A DNA stretch of 6,182 nucleotides, from assembly GCA_958352855.1 (NCBI GenBank), contig CATWQE010000117.1:1-6182 (forward strand), given 5' to 3'. The first letter of the stretch is position 1, and each line of letters opens with the position of its first letter. Shown one piece after another: positions 5,170 to 6,182 of the stretch. Position numbers and translations under genes: made by a program. This stretch comes from an uncultured Bacillota bacterium. GTDB lineage: Bacteria > Bacillota > Clostridia > Lachnospirales > Lachnospiraceae. Under the pieces are notes generated by a model. That model ran no database searches, had not been told where the DNA came from, and saw nothing but the letters and a program-made list of their open reading frames with translations.

Positions 5170-6182
5170 TTAATTTTTAAAGCTATGAATCGGCGCAGGA
5201 ATCCTGCCCTTTCTGTTTACAAAATTCTCACAGGAATAGGGATTCACAGGCATAATAGGCGCATATCCCAAGAGTCCGCCAAATTCTACTGTTTCTCCCA
5301 CTCCTTTTCCAATAACAGGAATGAGACGTACTGCTGTGGTTTTCTGGTTTACCATGCCAATGGCGCACTCATCTGCAATAATACCGGCAATGGTAGTTGC
5401 CTTGGTATCTCCCGGAACAGCAATCATATCAAGTCCCACAGAGCAAACACAGGTCATGGCTTCCAGCTTCTCAATGGTAAGGGCATTTGCCACAACTGCA
5501 TCAATCATACCCTGGTCTTCACTAACCGGAATAAAGGCGCCGCTTAATCCCCCTACATAAGAAGAAGCCATGACACCGCCCTTTTTTACCTGATCGTTTA
5601 AGAGAGCCAGCGCTGCTGTGGTTCCAGGCGCTCCTGCATACTCTACGCCGATTTCATGAAGAATATCTGCCACGCTGTCGCCAATGGCAGGCGTAGGCGC
5701 CAGAGATAAGTCAATGATGCCAAAAGGAATTCCAAGACGTTTGGACGCCTCCTGTGCCACCAACTGTCCCACTCGGGTAACTTTAAAAGCTGTTTTCTTA
5801 ATGGTTTCGCAAAGGGTTTCAAAGTCTTTTCCTCTTACCTGCTCCAGCGCAGTTTTTACAACACCCGGACCGGAAACACCCACATTAATAATGGCGTCTG
5901 CCTCCGTTACCCCATGGAAAGCCCCTGCCATAAATGGGTTATCATCCGGCGCATTACAAAATACTACCAGCTTGGCGCAGCCAAGAGAATCCTGTTCTTT
6001 GGTGGCATGAGCTGTTTCCAGTACAATATCTCCCATGAGACGGACTGCATCCATATTGATACCTGTTTTGGTGGAGCCTAAATTAATAGAACTGCACACA
6101 CGCTCTGTAGCAGCCAGGGCTTCCGGAATGGAGCGGATTAACAGTTCATCTGCCAGGGTCATACCTTTGCATACTGTGGCAG
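5170..6182 (-). CDS. UPF0210 / DUF711 (PFL-family) protein, N-terminus off-window
   Basis: The frame stays open to the window edge. The codons before the internal ATG at 6160-6162 read ATVCKG, which continues the family block (..KGMTLADELLIRSIPEALA), so that ATG is not the start. About 336 of an expected 450-455 residues are present, so some 115-120 are missing. Numbered from the internal Met, conserved blocks are VCSSINLGSTKTGINMDAV (22-40), FHGVTEADAIINVGVSGPGVV (82-102), GIIDLSLAPTPAIGDSVADIL (148-168), YVGGLSGAFIPVSEDQGM (202-219), CSVGLDMIAVPGDT (240-253) and the canonical end GRIPAPIHSFKN. The family has a barrel fold likened to pyruvate formate-lyase, and no enzyme activity is established that I know of. 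In many Firmicutes the gene follows a small ACT-domain protein (UPF0237), which would be expected just beyond the right edge. Here the AAA/nuclease gene follows it. Confidence 0.93.
   Translation of the reverse strand, partial: ATVCKGMTLADELLIRSIPEALAATERVCSSINLGSTKTGINMDAVRLMGDIVLETAHATKEQDSLGCAKLVVFCNAPDDNPFMAGAFHGVTEADAIINVGVSGPGVVKTALEQVRGKDFETLCETIKKTAFKVTRVGQLVAQEASKRLGIPFGIIDLSLAPTPAIGDSVADILHEIGVEYAGAPGTTAALALLNDQVKKGGVMASSYVGGLSGAFIPVSEDQGMIDAVVANALTIEKLEAMTCVCSVGLDMIAVPGDTKATTIAGIIADECAIGMVNQKTTAVRLIPVIGKGVGETVEFGGLLGYAPIMPVNPYSCENFVNRKGRIPAPIHSFKN

Noticed and set aside
5185..6010. Plus-strand frames opposite the UPF0210 gene
   Set aside because: They are antisense to a highly conserved protein and have no ribosome sites.
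6160..6162. The ATG at the end of the visible UPF0210 frame as the true start
   Set aside because: The frame continues upstream to the edge with residues that fit the family (ATVCKG before MTLADELLI), and family members have about 115-120 more residues before this point.

Overview
The window looks like a chromosomal segment of a low-to-moderate G+C Firmicute, most likely a gut Lachnospiraceae (Blautia/Dorea/Ruminococcus-like). The evidence is GGAGG-type ribosome sites, sigma-A promoters in A+T-rich gaps, a bacterial TmcAL, a UPF0210 (PFL-family) protein, a PadR-controlled HAAS-prefix membrane protein, and an AAA-ATPase-like/PD-(D/E)XK protein of a kind abundant in these bacteria. The genus is inferred from gene content only.

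Layout, left to right. (1) The window opens inside a small unrecognised membrane protein on the minus strand (1-216, C-terminus off-window). (2) A 225-bp A+T-rich divergent promoter region (217-441) follows. It carries a good promoter in each direction, a perfect 12-bp direct repeat at the start of the leftward transcript and a Fur-box-like palindrome. (3) tmcAL (442-1701, plus) encodes the ligase that makes N4-acetylcytidine at the wobble position of elongator tRNA-Met. (4) tmcAL meets, tail to tail with only 10 bp between stop codons, a leftward two-gene operon: a PadR-family regulator (3074-3403) followed after 3 bp by a divergent SEDS (FtsW/RodA/SpoVE-like) membrane protein with an N-terminal HAAS/permease-prefix domain (1712-3070). 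The operon's likely intrinsic terminator lies inside the last codons of tmcAL. The padR promoter is covered by a cluster of ATATA-rich repeats that look like its own operators. (5) A second leftward unit contains the C-terminal three quarters of a UPF0210/DUF711 (PFL-family) protein (5170-6182, N-terminus off-window) and, 20 bp downstream, a complete AAA-ATPase-like/PD-(D/E)XK protein (3563-5149) that ends at a strong intrinsic terminator (3507-3551).

How the genes fit together. Three independent transcription units are visible, plus the edge of a fourth. tmcAL and UPF0210 look like ordinary conserved genes. The accessory material is the PadR-SEDS pair and the AAA/nuclease gene. PadR-HAAS pairs are usually sensor/response modules for membrane stress or envelope-active compounds. 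Here the output is a SEDS-like polymerase/flippase-fold protein in which several hallmark residues appear to be missing, and this is the best candidate in the window for an undescribed function. The AAA/nuclease gene seems to have been added to the end of the UPF0210 operon and is more A+T-rich than its neighbour.
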